From: Diploscapter coronatus
Lineage: Eukaryota; Nematoda; Chromadorea; Rhabditida; Rhabditidae
Length of the DNA: 64,000 bases
Direction of reading: 5' to 3'
Assembly (NCBI GenBank): GCA_964036155.1
Contig: OZ038423.1
Span: 42,671,249-42,735,248, forward strand
Shown: positions 63,850-64,000 of the stretch, one piece after another
Layout: each line of letters begins with the position of its first letter
Position numbering within the stretch: the stretch's first letter is position 1
Notes under the pieces: generated by a model
The model's input: the letters and a program-made list of their open reading frames with translations, nothing else
What the model was told of the DNA's origin: nothing
The model's database searches: none
Program-made: the position numbers and the translations under genes

Positions 63850-64000
63850 TTACGCCATAGCGTGGAACCCATATGGCAGAGTTGCATGCGGATGGTAATA
63901 ATGCTGATATCCGGCTGGTAGTGGAGCCATTGCGGAGTGGGTGATTGGAAGTGGAACAGAAGGCACAGCAGGATAACCATACCCATTGACCATGTACTTG
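63850..64000 (-). CDS. C-terminal exon of a gene extending past the window (partial)
   Basis: The frame is open from the window edge to a stop at 63850. It gives 49 residues rich in Pro, Tyr, His, Ala and Gly (KYMVNGYGYPAVPSVPLPIT near the start, PYGFHAMA at the end). The composition suggests a disordered C-terminal tail, as in some transcription or RNA-binding factors, but there is no domain to identify it. It lies upstream of, and on the same strand as, the seven-helix gene, with 246 bp between. Confidence 0.5.
   Translation of the reverse strand, partial: KYMVNGYGYPAVPSVPLPITHSAMAPLPAGYQHYYHPHATLPYGFHAMA

Noticed and set aside
1..64000. tRNA, rRNA, CRISPR or bacterial-type operon features
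   Set aside because: I scanned by eye for tRNA B-box-like words and regular spaced repeats and found none that folded convincingly. A tRNAscan run could change this.

Overview
The window looks like nuclear DNA from a free-living-type rhabditid (clade V) nematode. Genes are split into many small exons by AT-rich introns, some only 39-45 nt and most ending in TTTTCAG. Several start codons sit a few bases after such an acceptor, the layout of SL trans-splicing. The gene content is nematode-specific or nematode-typical: an SXP/RAL-2 protein, an astacin with the NAS-type EGF-CUB tail, a four-domain gelsolin-like protein of GSNL-1 size, and eEF2 kinase. There is no bacterial operon structure, CRISPR array or virus.

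Layout. 22-2839 (+): a complete 541-aa acyl-CoA synthetase of the 4-coumarate-CoA-ligase-like group, ending in the peroxisomal signal AKL. 3628-10393 (+): a membrane protein with a proline/serine-rich tail, split by a 4.5-kb intron. 11189-12353 (-): a tetraspanin with an apparent one-base frameshift in an A5 run. 12.4-20.9 kb: a long gene-poor spacer. 20869-36404 (+): a gene for a low-complexity His/Ser/Ala-rich protein with three alternative first exons spread over 11 kb. 38579-39520 (-): a tentative small basic protein with two alternative first exons. 40065-42782 (-): gelsolin-like gsnl-1. 45226-48186 (-): SXP/RAL-2 (DUF148) secreted protein. 49029-53097 (-): a 792-aa fusion gene. 54173-61001 (-): eEF2 kinase efk-1. 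61906-63603 (-): a seven-helix membrane protein, possibly two tightly packed cistrons. 63850-64000 (-): the last exon of a gene that enters from beyond the window.

The most unusual object is the gene at 49029-53097. One continuous, phase-consistent series of 19 exons joins signal peptide, short propeptide, astacin-like domain, EGF and CUB to a complete inosine/uridine-type nucleoside hydrolase. The astacin part has lost all three zinc-binding histidines, the catalytic glutamate and the Met-turn methionine and tyrosine. The hydrolase part keeps its DxDxxxDD calcium/substrate motif. An 18-nt microexon and a GC-AG intron lie at the join. The design suggests a secreted nucleosidase carried on a catalytically dead astacin-EGF-CUB scaffold.

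Other themes are at least three GC-AG introns needed to keep reading frame, and a scatter of short foldback elements in introns. Two of these are 64-68 bp miniatures with CAGGG ends and 7-8 of 8 bp target duplications, the signature of hAT transposons. Gene models were assembled by hand from splice sites, phase and family motifs. No transcript evidence was available.
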